A stretch of DNA of 64,000 nt from DASYDU01 sp050248495 (GTDB lineage: Bacteria > Planctomycetota > Planctomycetia > Pirellulales > Lacipirellulaceae): assembly GCA_050248495.1 (NCBI GenBank), contig JBFWSG010000005.1:62001-126000 (forward strand). The letters run 5' to 3'. The position numbers and the translations under genes were made by a program. Position 1 is the first letter of the stretch, and the number at the start of each line of letters is the position of its first letter. Positions 48,608-57,039 of the stretch are shown piece by piece. Under the pieces are notes generated by a model. The model saw only the letters and a program-made list of their open reading frames with translations, searched no databases and was not told where the DNA came from.

Positions 48608-49939
48608 ATGGCCACTGCGACTGTTTCGACGGGCATTAATCAGAATGCGTTTGACGCGTTTCTCGCTTCGCGCGACGAGCCGCCGTGGTTGACCGATCAC
48701 CGGCAGAAATGTTGGCGACGGTTTCTCGAAGTGCCGATGCCCAGCGTCCGCGATGAAGAGTGGATGCGGACCGACATCCGGCTATTCAAGCTCGATCGGT
48801 ATCACTTGCCGGAGGGCATGCCGCACGAAGGGCGTGAGTTTCCGCACGCTCTCTTGGCGGCCGGTGTCGAACTGGGCGGCCGCACCGTGAGCGTCGACAG
48901 CCGCTCGGTGCTCGGCGAGCTGTCTCCGGAACTGGCGAAAAAAGGTGTCCTGTTTGGCAGCCTGGGCAGGTTGATCTCCGAACATGGCGACCTGCTACGG
49001 CCGTTTTTCGAGCGGCACGTGGTTGATCCATTCAAGGACAAGTTTTCGGCCCTCAACGCTGCGGCCTGGTCGGGCGGGCCGCTGTTGTACGTTCCCAAAG
49101 GCGTGCGCGTCGAGCAGCCGCTCCACACGCTTTCGGCGCTAGCCGACGGCGGCGTCGATATGAACAAGACGCTGGTGATTCTCGAGCCCGGCGCGGAAGC
49201 GACGCTGCTTACGGAAACGGCCAGCGAGACTGTTGGTGGCGGCGGCCTGCATTGCGGCTCGATCGAGCTGGTCCTCGAGCAAGGCGCCCGATTGCGATAC
49301 GTCAACTTGCAGAACTGGGGCCATGAGGTCTGGCATTTTGCCCATCAGAAGGCACACGTCGGCCGCGAAGGGCATTTGCAGTGGACCATCGGCGCGCTCG
49401 GGGCAAAGCTTGCCAAAGTGAATCAACATGTAGCGCTTACGGGGCCGGATGCGGAAGCCCAGGTCAATGGTGTGATGTTCACCGAAGGGAAACAGCATGT
49501 GGCATACAACACGCACCAGCACCATCGCGCCCCGTACTGCCGCAGCGACCTGCTCTACAAGGCCGCGCTGCAGGACCGCTCGCGCACGGTCTGGCGCGGC
49601 ATGATCAAAGTCGACCGCGACGCGCAGCGGACGGACGCTTACCAGCGTAACGATAACCTGATGCTCTCACGTGACGCCCGGGCCGATTCGATTCCCGGCC
49701 TCGAAATCGAGGCGGACGACGTCCGCTGTACGCACGGCAGCACCTCGGGCCGTGTCGACGAAAGTCAGATCTTCTACGCGATGACCCGCGGCTACACGCG
49801 GCGCGAGGCGGTGCGGATGATCGTCGCCGGCTTCTTTCAACAAGTGTTTGACCGGATCACGATCGAAAGCGTGCGTGACGCGCTTGGCGAGGCGATCGGC
49901 CGCCGCGTGAGCGACATTCAGGATTTCGGCTCGGTTTGA
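48608..49939 (+). CDS. sufD: Fe-S cluster assembly protein SufD
   Basis: A 443-residue paralogue of SufB. It has the N-terminal helical part with PPWLTDHRQKCWRRFLEVPM and SVRDEEWMRTDIRLFKL, the beta-helix core including LNAAAWSGGPLLYVPKGVRV, and the C-terminal block with CTHGSTSGRVDESQIFYAMT, where the conserved CxHG contributes the histidine to cluster assembly. The ATG at 48608 begins the family-like N-terminus; longer in-frame starts overlap sufB. It follows sufB by 53 bases. Confidence 0.95.
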   Translation: MATATVSTGINQNAFDAFLASRDEPPWLTDHRQKCWRRFLEVPMPSVRDEEWMRTDIRLFKLDRYHLPEGMPHEGREFPHALLAAGVELGGRTVSVDSRSVLGELSPELAKKGVLFGSLGRLISEHGDLLRPFFERHVVDPFKDKFSALNAAAWSGGPLLYVPKGVRVEQPLHTLSALADGGVDMNKTLVILEPGAEATLLTETASETVGGGGLHCGSIELVLEQGARLRYVNLQNWGHEVWHFAHQKAHVGREGHLQWTIGALGAKLAKVNQHVALTGPDAEAQVNGVMFTEGKQHVAYNTHQHHRAPYCRSDLLYKAALQDRSRTVWRGMIKVDRDAQRTDAYQRNDNLMLSRDARADSIPGLEIEADDVRCTHGSTSGRVDESQIFYAMTRGYTRREAVRMIVAGFFQQVFDRITIESVRDALGEAIGRRVSDIQDFGSV

Positions 49940-49958
49940 TTACGGCGACAGTTTGAAT

Positions 49959-50009
49959 GCGGCTGCGTTGTGACGGCGGCTGCATTGTGACGGCGGCTAC
50001 GGTATGACG
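49959..50009 (+). repeat. Three tandem 17-base repeats that multiply a start codon
   Basis: Units lie at 49959-49975, 49976-49992 and 49993-50009; the first two differ by one base, the third by four more. Each carries a start-type codon at the same place: GTG at 49970, GTG at 49987, ATG at 50004. Because 17 is not a multiple of three, the two GTG codons open six-codon frames whose TGA stops overlap the next start codon (GTGA and ATGA). The last start is that of the small membrane protein gene. Confidence 0.7.
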
Positions 50010-50228
50010 GCGTGGCAGTTACTGGCGGCGATCCTGCGAATTGTTGGCTGGGTGTGCGTCGTGCCTGGGCTATTCTTTACCGCTAATGGCGTGAGAACGA
50101 TTGTCTCGGGACGGATTGACGAGAGGAACAGTTCGGCGCGGGCGCTACGAATGGGACTGCCGCTGCTGGCAGTCGGCGTCGTTCTTGTGTTCGGCGGGAC
50201 CTGGTTGGCAAATTGGGCGGTGCGATAG
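50004..50228 (+). CDS. Small membrane protein in the suf cluster
   Basis: A 74-residue protein with two membrane helices (LAAILRIVGWVCVVPGLFF and GLPLLAVGVVLVFGGTWLA) joined by a short basic loop (IDERNSSARALRMG). No family recognised. Its start codon is in the third of three tandem repeats, and its stop codon touches the ATG of the Rieske gene, so it belongs to the suf transcript. It could anchor or assist the neighbouring ferredoxin, but that is a guess. Confidence 0.65.
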   Translation: MTAWQLLAAILRIVGWVCVVPGLFFTANGVRTIVSGRIDERNSSARALRMGLPLLAVGVVLVFGGTWLANWAVR

Positions 50229-50552
50229 ATGTCGGATTTTGTGCAGGTGGCAAAAGTGAGCGACGTTCCCGACCCCGGCAAGGAGCTGGTGGAAGTGGGC
50301 GAGCGCCTGGTGGTGCTGATCCATGCGGCCGGCCACTGGTACGCGCTCGATGACGTCTGCACGCACGACGGCGGCCCCTTGAGCGAGGGCCCGCTCGACG
50401 CGGCGGCCGGCACGATCGCCTGCCCGCGGCACGGAGCGAAGTTCGACGTGAAAACCGGGGCGGCCCTCACGATGCCTGCCACCAAGCCCACCAAGTCGCA
50501 CGAAGTGACGCTTGCAGGCGACGCCGTGCTGGTGCGCCTCATCGACGACTAG
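50229..50552 (+). CDS. Rieske [2Fe-2S] ferredoxin
   Basis: A 107-residue soluble Rieske protein. The cluster ligands are Cys44 and His46 in CTHDGG and Cys65 and His68 in CPRHGAKFD, the spacing typical of dioxygenase-type Rieske ferredoxins and of NirD-like proteins. It has no signal peptide. Rieske genes of this sort are often found inside suf clusters next to a SufT-like gene, where they may be clients or electron carriers. The ATG directly follows the preceding stop codon. Confidence 0.92.
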   Translation: MSDFVQVAKVSDVPDPGKELVEVGERLVVLIHAAGHWYALDDVCTHDGGPLSEGPLDAAAGTIACPRHGAKFDVKTGAALTMPATKPTKSHEVTLAGDAVLVRLIDD

Positions 50553-50598
50553 CTGCCAGCTTGCCGGCCGGAATAAAATGGACGTGGAGGAATGACCG

Positions 50599-50916
50599 AT
50601 GCCCGTCGCTGAAGACAATGTCCGAGAAGCCCTGAAACAAGTGATCGACCCCGAGTTGTTCGTCAACGTGGTCGACTTGGGCCTCATCTACGAAATCAAG
50701 ATCGACGAGCAGCCGGACGGCAAGTCAAACGTCGGCATCCACATGACCATGACCAGCCCGGCCTGCCCCGCGGGGCCGCAGCTGTTGGGCCAGTCAAAGG
50801 ATTTTGTCGGCCGGCTCGATGGCGTTGGCGACGTTGACGTGCGGCTGGTGATGGATCCTCCCTGGACGCCCGACCGCATGACGGAAGACGCGCGGGATCA
50901 GCTGGGAATCTTCTAG
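50599..50916 (+). CDS. DUF59/MIP18 family Fe-S assembly protein (SufT-like)
   Basis: A 105-residue protein with the DUF59 pattern VIDPELFVNVVDLGLIYEIK and the TSPACPAGP motif holding the conserved Cys56, then DVDVRLVMDPPWTPDRMTED. Proteins of this type (SufT, PaaD-like) help mature Fe-S proteins, often by delivering or receiving clusters. It ends the suf cluster, 46 bases after the Rieske gene. It is shorter than full-length SufT (about 180 residues) and closer to single-domain forms. Confidence 0.92.
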   Translation: MPVAEDNVREALKQVIDPELFVNVVDLGLIYEIKIDEQPDGKSNVGIHMTMTSPACPAGPQLLGQSKDFVGRLDGVGDVDVRLVMDPPWTPDRMTEDARDQLGIF

Positions 50917-51005
50917 TCGAGAGTCCAGAGTCGAGAGTCGAGTGCCAGAGCTTGGCTCTCCATCGAATGCTTTGGCTCTTGATCCTCGACTCCAGGCTCC
51001 TGACT
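50915..51005. repeat. Intergenic element with AGTCGAG repeats and inverted ends
   Basis: Three spaced AGTCGAG copies occur at 50915-50943. The far end (50985-51005, CTCGACTCC...) is the reverse complement of the first 21 bases at 16 of 21 positions. The element fills the gap between the DUF59 gene and the ATP-grasp gene, and its left end overlaps the DUF59 stop codon. Confidence 0.6.
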
Positions 51006-51009
51006 TGCG

Positions 51010-52026
51010 ATGCACTTTTTTCTCTACGAATGGTGCAGCGGCGGCGGATTGGTTCAGGAACCGGGTGCGCTGCCGGCTTCATTGGTCCGCGAGGGCGTGG
51101 CGCTGGCGGGGGCGCTGGCGGCCGATCTGCTGCGGATTCCTGGTGCGCGAGTGACGGCGCTCCGCGACCCGCGGGTGATCCAGCTGGCGCTCCGCGGCTG
51201 CGAGGTGATCGATGTGCAGAGCGCCGCCGAGCACCTCGATGAATTCGAGCGCCTAGCCGCTGTCGCTGACGCGACGTTTCTGATTGCGCCGGAGTTTGAT
51301 GGCATCCTGTTGAAAACCGCGCGGCGCGCTGTCGAGTGTGGCGGTCGCTTGCGATCCCCTGCGCCCGAGTTTGTGCGTCTGGCGGCCGACAAGCACCTGA
51401 CCTGCGGGCGGTTGGCGGCGGCAGGGGTGCCGGTGCCGGGCGGCATCGTACTTGAACCAGAAGAAGAACTGCCGCTCGATTTCGCATATCCGGCAGTGCT
51501 CAAACCGGTCGACGGCGCGGGTTCACAGGACACGCTGTTGGTGGCCGGTCCGTACGATGAGCCGCCGCCGTACGCCTGGCCGCGGCGGCTGGAGCCGTAT
51601 ATCCCCGGCATGGCGGCGAGCGTGGCTTTTCTGTGCGGGGCGGGCGGACGCGTGCCGCTCGTTCCGTGCCAGCAGCGGATCAGCGAAGATGGTCGCATGC
51701 GATATCGCGGCGGGCGATTGCCGCTCACGCTTGGACTCGCCGAGCGGGCCGTGGTGCTCGCCGAGAGAGCTCTCGCCGCGCTGCCTCCTGCCGAGGGCTA
51801 TGTCGGCGTCGACCTCGTGCTGGGGGGCGACCCGGCGGGGAGCGAGGATGCGGTGATCGAAGTCAATCCGCGGCTCACGACGTCCTACATCGGGCTGCGG
51901 GCGGCGGCCAAATCGAACCTCGCCGAGGCGATGCTCCAAAATGCCGCCGGGAACCTAGCGCAAGTGGAGTTCAGCGATCGGTCACTGGAGTTCGACGCCG
52001 ATGGCAACGTGAGTTTCCTGCCATGA
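51010..52026 (+). CDS. ATP-grasp ligase, similar to tyramine-glutamate ligase (MfnD-like)
   Basis: A 338-residue ATP-grasp enzyme. The N-terminus FFLYEWCSGGG and the nucleotide-binding YPAVLKPVDGAGSQDT, VGVDLVLG and VIEVNPRLTTSYIGLR blocks match the group that includes archaeal tyramine-glutamate ligase, used in methanofuran synthesis. Many planctomycetes carry tetrahydromethanopterin/methanofuran-type C1 genes, so a part in that cofactor pathway is reasonable, but no other C1 gene is in this window. The enzyme would join a carboxylate to an amine with ATP. It is convergent with the envelope-protein gene run. Confidence 0.8.
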   Translation: MHFFLYEWCSGGGLVQEPGALPASLVREGVALAGALAADLLRIPGARVTALRDPRVIQLALRGCEVIDVQSAAEHLDEFERLAAVADATFLIAPEFDGILLKTARRAVECGGRLRSPAPEFVRLAADKHLTCGRLAAAGVPVPGGIVLEPEEELPLDFAYPAVLKPVDGAGSQDTLLVAGPYDEPPPYAWPRRLEPYIPGMAASVAFLCGAGGRVPLVPCQQRISEDGRMRYRGGRLPLTLGLAERAVVLAERALAALPPAEGYVGVDLVLGGDPAGSEDAVIEVNPRLTTSYIGLRAAAKSNLAEAMLQNAAGNLAQVEFSDRSLEFDADGNVSFLP

Positions 52027-52044
52027 CCGCGGCCGGTCTCGCTG

Positions 52045-54123
52045 CTAGAAGCGGTCGAGCGAATCGATCCAGCGGGCAAGCTGTTCGCGTTCTCCGACCG
52101 AGAGTTCCCCGTCGCTTTGGACGATGCTGATAGCGGTGACGGGGTAGCCGGCGTCGCGAAGCTTCTTGAGCCCGGCCTGCATTTGTGCCGCGCCACCGCG
52201 GTCAGCCGGCAATCCTGCGAACACCGCGAGGCGCCGCGACGGTTGGGCCTGCGGCGGTGTGATGGTCCGCGGCAGCGACGCTGCGGTTGCGGCGACGCCC
52301 GTGAACAAGTCGCGGCTTACCAGCGCCAACAGATAGGCCATCGCCCCGCCGCCTTCGCGGCCGACCACGACGACCCGTTGCCGATCCACGCGATACTCGG
52401 CTAGCGCGCGTTCGCTCAGCCGCCGCAGGTATTCCAATTCGGTCCGCTCCCACCGCGCCGGATCGCTCGACGAGGGAGCCACCAGAATCAGCCCATCCCG
52501 ATCGCAGATCGGTTTCCAGGCGCGAAACAAGTCGTCCGTCGGCGGATCACCAGGCGCATGAAGCCAAATTACCATTCCCGCGGATTGATCGGGCGCGAGC
52601 GACGGCGGCACATAGACCTGGCACTTCTGCGGGAACTCGGCCAGCTTCAATTCGCTTAGCTCGATCTTTGGTTGCGGCGCATCGATCGCCGCGTCATTCT
52701 GGGCCTCGTCGGAGGGGGCGGCAGTCGCGGGCGGCAACTCGGTCGGAACATTCGTCGGCAGCACGCCGACGGTCAACTTGACGTCGCGCGCCGCGCCGTC
52801 GCGTTCGACGACCACTGTTACTTCCGACTGAGGCAGAACTGCGTTCATCGCGTCGATTGCGGACTTGATTGAATCGATCAGCGAAGAGTTGATTTTGGTC
52901 ACGCGGTCGCCAGCATTGATCCCTGCTTTGGCGGCGGGGCTATCGGGGTAGACAAACCGCACCTCGATCCCGGGGGGACCGGCGGCGTTTGATTGCTCGG
53001 TCTTTGCGGCCTCACCAGCGCCTTCCTGTTGCGATGTTGCAGCCGTCGGCGCCTTGATCTCCAACGTCGCTTCCCGCATCGGCAAAATGCCCAGAAAGGC
53101 GTGACGAAAGGGCTCCAATTCGCCGGCCAGCTCGACGGTCCGCTGCAGTCGCTCGTCGCCGCGCTGGGCAGAGACACTTACCGAATCGCCGGCATACTTG
53201 GTGCCCAACGCGAATCGTAAGTCGGTCTGCGTGCGGATCGAGTGGCCATCGATGTCGACGATCTTGTCGTCTTTGCGGAAGCCCGCCTTGCCGGCCGGCG
53301 ATGAGGGGAGTACCGTGGCGAGCGTCGCCGGCGCATCGCGCGTACCCTCTGCCGCCATGGCGATCCCCATTACGCCGGCCCGTTGGTCGGCGCCTTTCTT
53401 CATTCGCTCGATGGCGTCGGAGATCGTGGCGAGCGGCACCGCGAAGCCGATACCGGAGTCGTACCACTCGGCGCCGGCGAGCTCGCTGGTAGCCTGCGGT
53501 GCCATCGGCACAATGACTCCATACACTCGGCCGCGAATATCTACGAGCGGTCCGCCATAGTTGGCGGTCGACACGTCGGCATCGGTTTGGATCACTTTGC
53601 CGAACATCCGACCGAGCGCGCTGACGATGCCCACCGAAATGTTCGGCCGGTCGGCACGGAACGAACGTCCGACGGCGATCGCCCACTGTCCGACGTGAAT
53701 TCCATCCGCTGGCACCAGCTCCGGCACTTTCAAACCGCTCACGCCCTGGGCCTTAAGCAGCACCAGCATCCGGCTGTGATCCTTGGCCACGAGCTCGGCC
53801 GGTGCCTGTTCGCCATCGGCAAACGTGACCAGGATCGACGCGGGTTGCTGCAGAAAATTGAACGAGCTGGAAATGATCCAGCCATCGGCGGAGATCACGA
53901 GGCCCGTGGTCGGACCGTTCGCCAGCACCGAGCCTTCAACTTCCTCGAGGCCGCCGATCGTGCGAATCTGCACGACGGAGTTGGAGACCTCGTCGACGGC
54001 GGCGCGGATGGCTGCTTCCTCTTGCGCGGCGAGTGGCGCGGTGGATTCTTCCTGTGCGAGAGCCGTTGCGGCAAGGCAAACGCCCACGACCAGAGAGCCG
54101 AAATGACACATGTTCGCCCGCAT
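52045..54123 (-). CDS. Inactive trypsin-like/PDZ protein with an inactive esterase-like C-terminus
   Basis: A 692-residue exported protein (signal peptide about 1-23, ending ALAQEE). The trypsin-like domain keeps its fold pattern but all three catalytic positions are changed by alignment with DegP: His to Phe88 (in DGWIISSSFNF), Asp to Met119 (DHSRMLVLLK), Ser to Tyr189 (VSTANYGGPL). Two PDZ domains follow (GKAGFRKDDKIVDIDG and AKAGINAGDRVTKINS). The last 170 residues look like an alpha/beta-hydrolase of the esterase type, but the nucleophile elbow reads VVGREGGGAM, with Glu in place of Ser. It is the last gene of the run, starting four bases after the preceding stop. A binding or adaptor role is likely. 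Confidence 0.85.
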   Translation of the reverse strand: MRANMCHFGSLVVGVCLAATALAQEESTAPLAAQEEAAIRAAVDEVSNSVVQIRTIGGLEEVEGSVLANGPTTGLVISADGWIISSSFNFLQQPASILVTFADGEQAPAELVAKDHSRMLVLLKAQGVSGLKVPELVPADGIHVGQWAIAVGRSFRADRPNISVGIVSALGRMFGKVIQTDADVSTANYGGPLVDIRGRVYGVIVPMAPQATSELAGAEWYDSGIGFAVPLATISDAIERMKKGADQRAGVMGIAMAAEGTRDAPATLATVLPSSPAGKAGFRKDDKIVDIDGHSIRTQTDLRFALGTKYAGDSVSVSAQRGDERLQRTVELAGELEPFRHAFLGILPMREATLEIKAPTAATSQQEGAGEAAKTEQSNAAGPPGIEVRFVYPDSPAAKAGINAGDRVTKINSSLIDSIKSAIDAMNAVLPQSEVTVVVERDGAARDVKLTVGVLPTNVPTELPPATAAPSDEAQNDAAIDAPQPKIELSELKLAEFPQKCQVYVPPSLAPDQSAGMVIWLHAPGDPPTDDLFRAWKPICDRDGLILVAPSSSDPARWERTELEYLRRLSERALAEYRVDRQRVVVVGREGGGAMAYLLALVSRDLFTGVAATAASLPRTITPPQAQPSRRLAVFAGLPADRGGAAQMQAGLKKLRDAGYPVTAISIVQSDGELSVGEREQLARWIDSLDRF

Positions 54124-54127
54124 AAGG

Positions 54128-55213
54128 TTATTCCTGGCCCTCGTCTTCAGCGGGCGCAGCGGCGCCGGGCTCAGCCTGCGAGGACTCCGACAGCGGGAAT
54201 TCGAGCAGCGCCTCGTCGCGAAGCACGGAGATCCGCACCGGTGCATCCCGTTCCAAGCGGGCGACAAACTCGTCTGTTTCACGCCGCGAGGACACGACTT
54301 GTGTATTGACCATCACGATCAAGTCGTCTGGCCGCAGGCCGGCCTTTGCCGCCAGAGAATCCGGCAGAACCCGATCGACATAAGGCGGCGTGCGGCTCAC
54401 GACCTCGGGCACCAGCACGATTCCGAGTTCGGCGAGCGATTGGGGGTGATCGGGCCGGTCGGCGTCGGTTAATGGCGGCGGTTTGAAATCGCCCGCTTCG
54501 ATCGCCTCGACCGTCGCGGCAAAGGCCGACGTCGGAAAGGCATAGTTGAGCCAGGTTCCCGTCAGTTCGCTCCGTAGTTCCTTGCCGAGCATGCCGACGA
54601 GCCGACCCTGGCCGTCCACGAGGGCACCGCCGGAAGCGCCCGGATTATTCGTTGCCGCGTCGACGATGTACACGTCGCCGCGGTAATTGGTGCTGAAGCC
54701 GCCGCGGCGGGCTTCGAGCGGCGCCACGGCCGACACATAGCCCTGCAACATGCTGACCGGTTCATCGCCGGTGGCGATGCCGAACAGATTGCTGAACGCC
54801 AATACGCGGACGCCGACATCGACGGCCGGCGACTCGCGGAGATTGAAATGGGGCAACTTCTCTTTGCCCGCGTCGATTTTGAGCACGGCCACTTCGGTGA
54901 GCGGATCCGATCCGATGTATTCGGCCGTGTACCTCCGGCCGTCATCGAGAACGACCGCCACATCGTCGCTATCAAGCACGTAGCTCCAGGCGGTGAGCAC
55001 GTGCCCTTCGGCGGAAACCAGCATGCCGCTCTGGTAGGCTTCGAGGCCGCGCATGCCGCCGGCTCCGTAGATCTTGACCACTTTCGGCCGCACGTCGCGG
55101 GCGATTGCCGCGAGCGAGTCTCCCGCCGTGGCAGCGCGGCTCCACAGCATCAGACCGAGCCCGGCAACGAGCACTAGCAGTCGGCAGCAAATTGGCGAAC
55201 GACGCGTGCGCAT
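54128..55213 (-). CDS. Degenerate trypsin-like/PDZ protein keeping only the catalytic Ser
   Basis: A 361-residue exported protein with a signal peptide (RLLVLVAGLGLMLWSRAATA). In the trypsin-like domain His is replaced by Ser77 (in TAWSYVL), Asp by Glu107 (DPLTEVAVLK), while Ser194 is kept in NPGASGGALV. One PDZ domain lies near the C-terminus (AAKAGLRPDDLIVMVNTQVV), followed by an acidic tail. The lack of His makes protease activity unlikely. The start at 55213 gives a proper signal peptide; the longer frame to 55393 overlaps the upstream gene. It starts six bases after the upstream stop, so it is translationally linked to its neighbours. Confidence 0.85.
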   Translation of the reverse strand: MRTRRSPICCRLLVLVAGLGLMLWSRAATAGDSLAAIARDVRPKVVKIYGAGGMRGLEAYQSGMLVSAEGHVLTAWSYVLDSDDVAVVLDDGRRYTAEYIGSDPLTEVAVLKIDAGKEKLPHFNLRESPAVDVGVRVLAFSNLFGIATGDEPVSMLQGYVSAVAPLEARRGGFSTNYRGDVYIVDAATNNPGASGGALVDGQGRLVGMLGKELRSELTGTWLNYAFPTSAFAATVEAIEAGDFKPPPLTDADRPDHPQSLAELGIVLVPEVVSRTPPYVDRVLPDSLAAKAGLRPDDLIVMVNTQVVSSRRETDEFVARLERDAPVRISVLRDEALLEFPLSESSQAEPGAAAPAEDEGQE

Positions 55214-55218
55214 GGCGG

Positions 55219-57039
55219 CTAGTTCTTGTCTGACTCGGTTTTGGGGGGCGACGGAGCGCTCGGTGCATTCGCCGCCAGGTTGTAGTCGCTGATCGTGAGC
55301 TCCGCGAACTCGTCGTCCCCGTGACGAATCATCCAGTGGAACGGCAGCTGGCGTCCGTCGACCGGCCGGAAATCGCTCAGATAGATTTCGCACGGATCCT
55401 GGTCGTCATCGGCCTGCATTTCGATGCCCACCAGGTCTCCCTGCTGAGGATCGAAATAGAACCGCGTCTTTACACCGCCCTGAATGCCGACGAGGCAGTC
55501 GGGCTGGGTTTTGTCGTTCGGCCAGGGCAAGCGGCCAAAGTACACGACCTCGCCGAATTGCTTTGGTCCGACGAGCAGCAGCCGCTGCCACAAGTGAAGT
55601 GCCGCGAGCAGGCCGCCTGACCGCGGCGGGCTCAATTCGCCGCTGAGCGACAACGAAAATTGGGCTCCTGACTTTCCTTCCGGCATGACGATCGTGCCGC
55701 TCTGGTCGTTGAGCGATATCTCGACATCGCCGCCCTGCTTGTCTTTGCCCCGAATTCTCCAGTCCGCTCCGAGTCCCGCAAAATCACCGCGGGCCAGAAA
55801 TGCGCTCCAAACGCGCTGCAATTCGTGCTCGTTGAACCAATGGTTGGCGTAACCGCTTTGGGCCTCATACACCTTGGTGACGGCTTCGGGCACCTCGTTG
55901 GGATCTCTCAGCTTCGCGCGGATCCGCTTCGGTGCATCGGGGGTGGGGGCGGGCGGCTCCAGGGGGCCTTCTGGCCGTTCGTGCGGATCTTCGGCGGGTC
56001 GTTCGCCCTCTAATTCCTTTACCAGTCCGCCTTCGCCATGCAGCGGCGCGAGCCGCACCAGGCGCTCGTACTCGGTGCCGTCGCGGCGATAGACCAGCGG
56101 TACGCGCCACGCCTCGGGGTAGGTGCCAAGTACATTCTTGAACGTGTTGGCGGTCGTGATTTCGCGGCCGCCGAAACGGACGATCTCATCGCCGTAACGC
56201 AGCCCGCGGCGGTAGGCGTCGCTGTCGTCCAGGATGTCGTCGACGACGACACGGCCATCCGAATCGGTCGACACGATCGCCCCGAGCGAGGCATGATCGA
56301 CGAGCCGACCGCTCTTGAGATGGCTCACAAAGCGCTTGATCTGATTGATCGACACGGCGTAGCCCACGCCGACGTTTACGCGTCCCCGCTTCTCGAACGA
56401 ACAGCGGCCGTTGATGCCAATCAGTTTTCCGTCGGCATTGAACAGCGGGCCACCGGAGTTGCCGGGATTCACCGCCGCGTCGGTTTGCAGGCAATCGGCG
56501 TACTCGAGCAGCGTGCCGGCCGGATACTGATAGCGGCGCACGCCGGAGATGATGCCGTAGCTCACGGTCGGCTGATAATTGTCGGCGAGCAGGAACGGGT
56601 TGCCGGCGACGAACGCCCAGTCGCCGACGCGGACGTCATCGCTGTCGCCCAGCTCGGCGACGGGGAACGTCGCCCCCTCGTCGCCCAACAGCTTGATGAG
56701 CGCGATGTCGCCGCCCGGATCCAGGCCGACAAGCACGGCGTCGACCAGTCGCCCGTCGGAGAGGCCGACCTTCATTGCCGCGCCGCAGGGCGCGGTGACG
56801 TGGAAGTTCGTGAGCGCGTAGCCATCGGGCGAGATGATCACGCCGGAGCCGCCCCCCTGACCCTGGCGATCGAAGATGGCGATCGTGGGTCGTACGATGC
56901 GTTCGATCGTCGCCACGCGGTTCGCCTGGGCCGCCAGCACAGGCTCGGGAACGTCGACGGCGCGAACCGCCGGCGCCCACGTCGCACTTACGAGCGCGAT
57001 TAGTGCAAAGCCCGTCGATCGCCGCCTGTCACACTTCAC
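55219..57039 (-). CDS. Trypsin-like/PDZ serine protease with C-terminal extra domain
   Basis: A 606-residue exported protease with signal peptide. The triad is intact: His80 in ALTNFHVT, Asp111 in PGGDIALIKL, Ser195 in NPGNSGGPLF. A PDZ domain follows (DDSDAYRRGLRYGDEIVRFG), then a Pro/Glu-rich linker, and a C-terminal domain of about 220 residues with HWFNEHELQRVWSAFLARGD and GVKTRFYFDPQQGDLVGIEM that resembles lipoprotein-sorting or outer-membrane lipoprotein-carrier-like beta folds in planctomycetes; I cannot name it firmly. The start is GTG, overlapping the upstream stop by four bases (GTGA). It is the only active member of the three neighbouring trypsin-like proteins. Confidence 0.88.
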   Translation of the reverse strand: MKCDRRRSTGFALIALVSATWAPAVRAVDVPEPVLAAQANRVATIERIVRPTIAIFDRQGQGGGSGVIISPDGYALTNFHVTAPCGAAMKVGLSDGRLVDAVLVGLDPGGDIALIKLLGDEGATFPVAELGDSDDVRVGDWAFVAGNPFLLADNYQPTVSYGIISGVRRYQYPAGTLLEYADCLQTDAAVNPGNSGGPLFNADGKLIGINGRCSFEKRGRVNVGVGYAVSINQIKRFVSHLKSGRLVDHASLGAIVSTDSDGRVVVDDILDDSDAYRRGLRYGDEIVRFGGREITTANTFKNVLGTYPEAWRVPLVYRRDGTEYERLVRLAPLHGEGGLVKELEGERPAEDPHERPEGPLEPPAPTPDAPKRIRAKLRDPNEVPEAVTKVYEAQSGYANHWFNEHELQRVWSAFLARGDFAGLGADWRIRGKDKQGGDVEISLNDQSGTIVMPEGKSGAQFSLSLSGELSPPRSGGLLAALHLWQRLLLVGPKQFGEVVYFGRLPWPNDKTQPDCLVGIQGGVKTRFYFDPQQGDLVGIEMQADDDQDPCEIYLSDFRPVDGRQLPFHWMIRHGDDEFAELTISDYNLAANAPSAPSPPKTESDKN

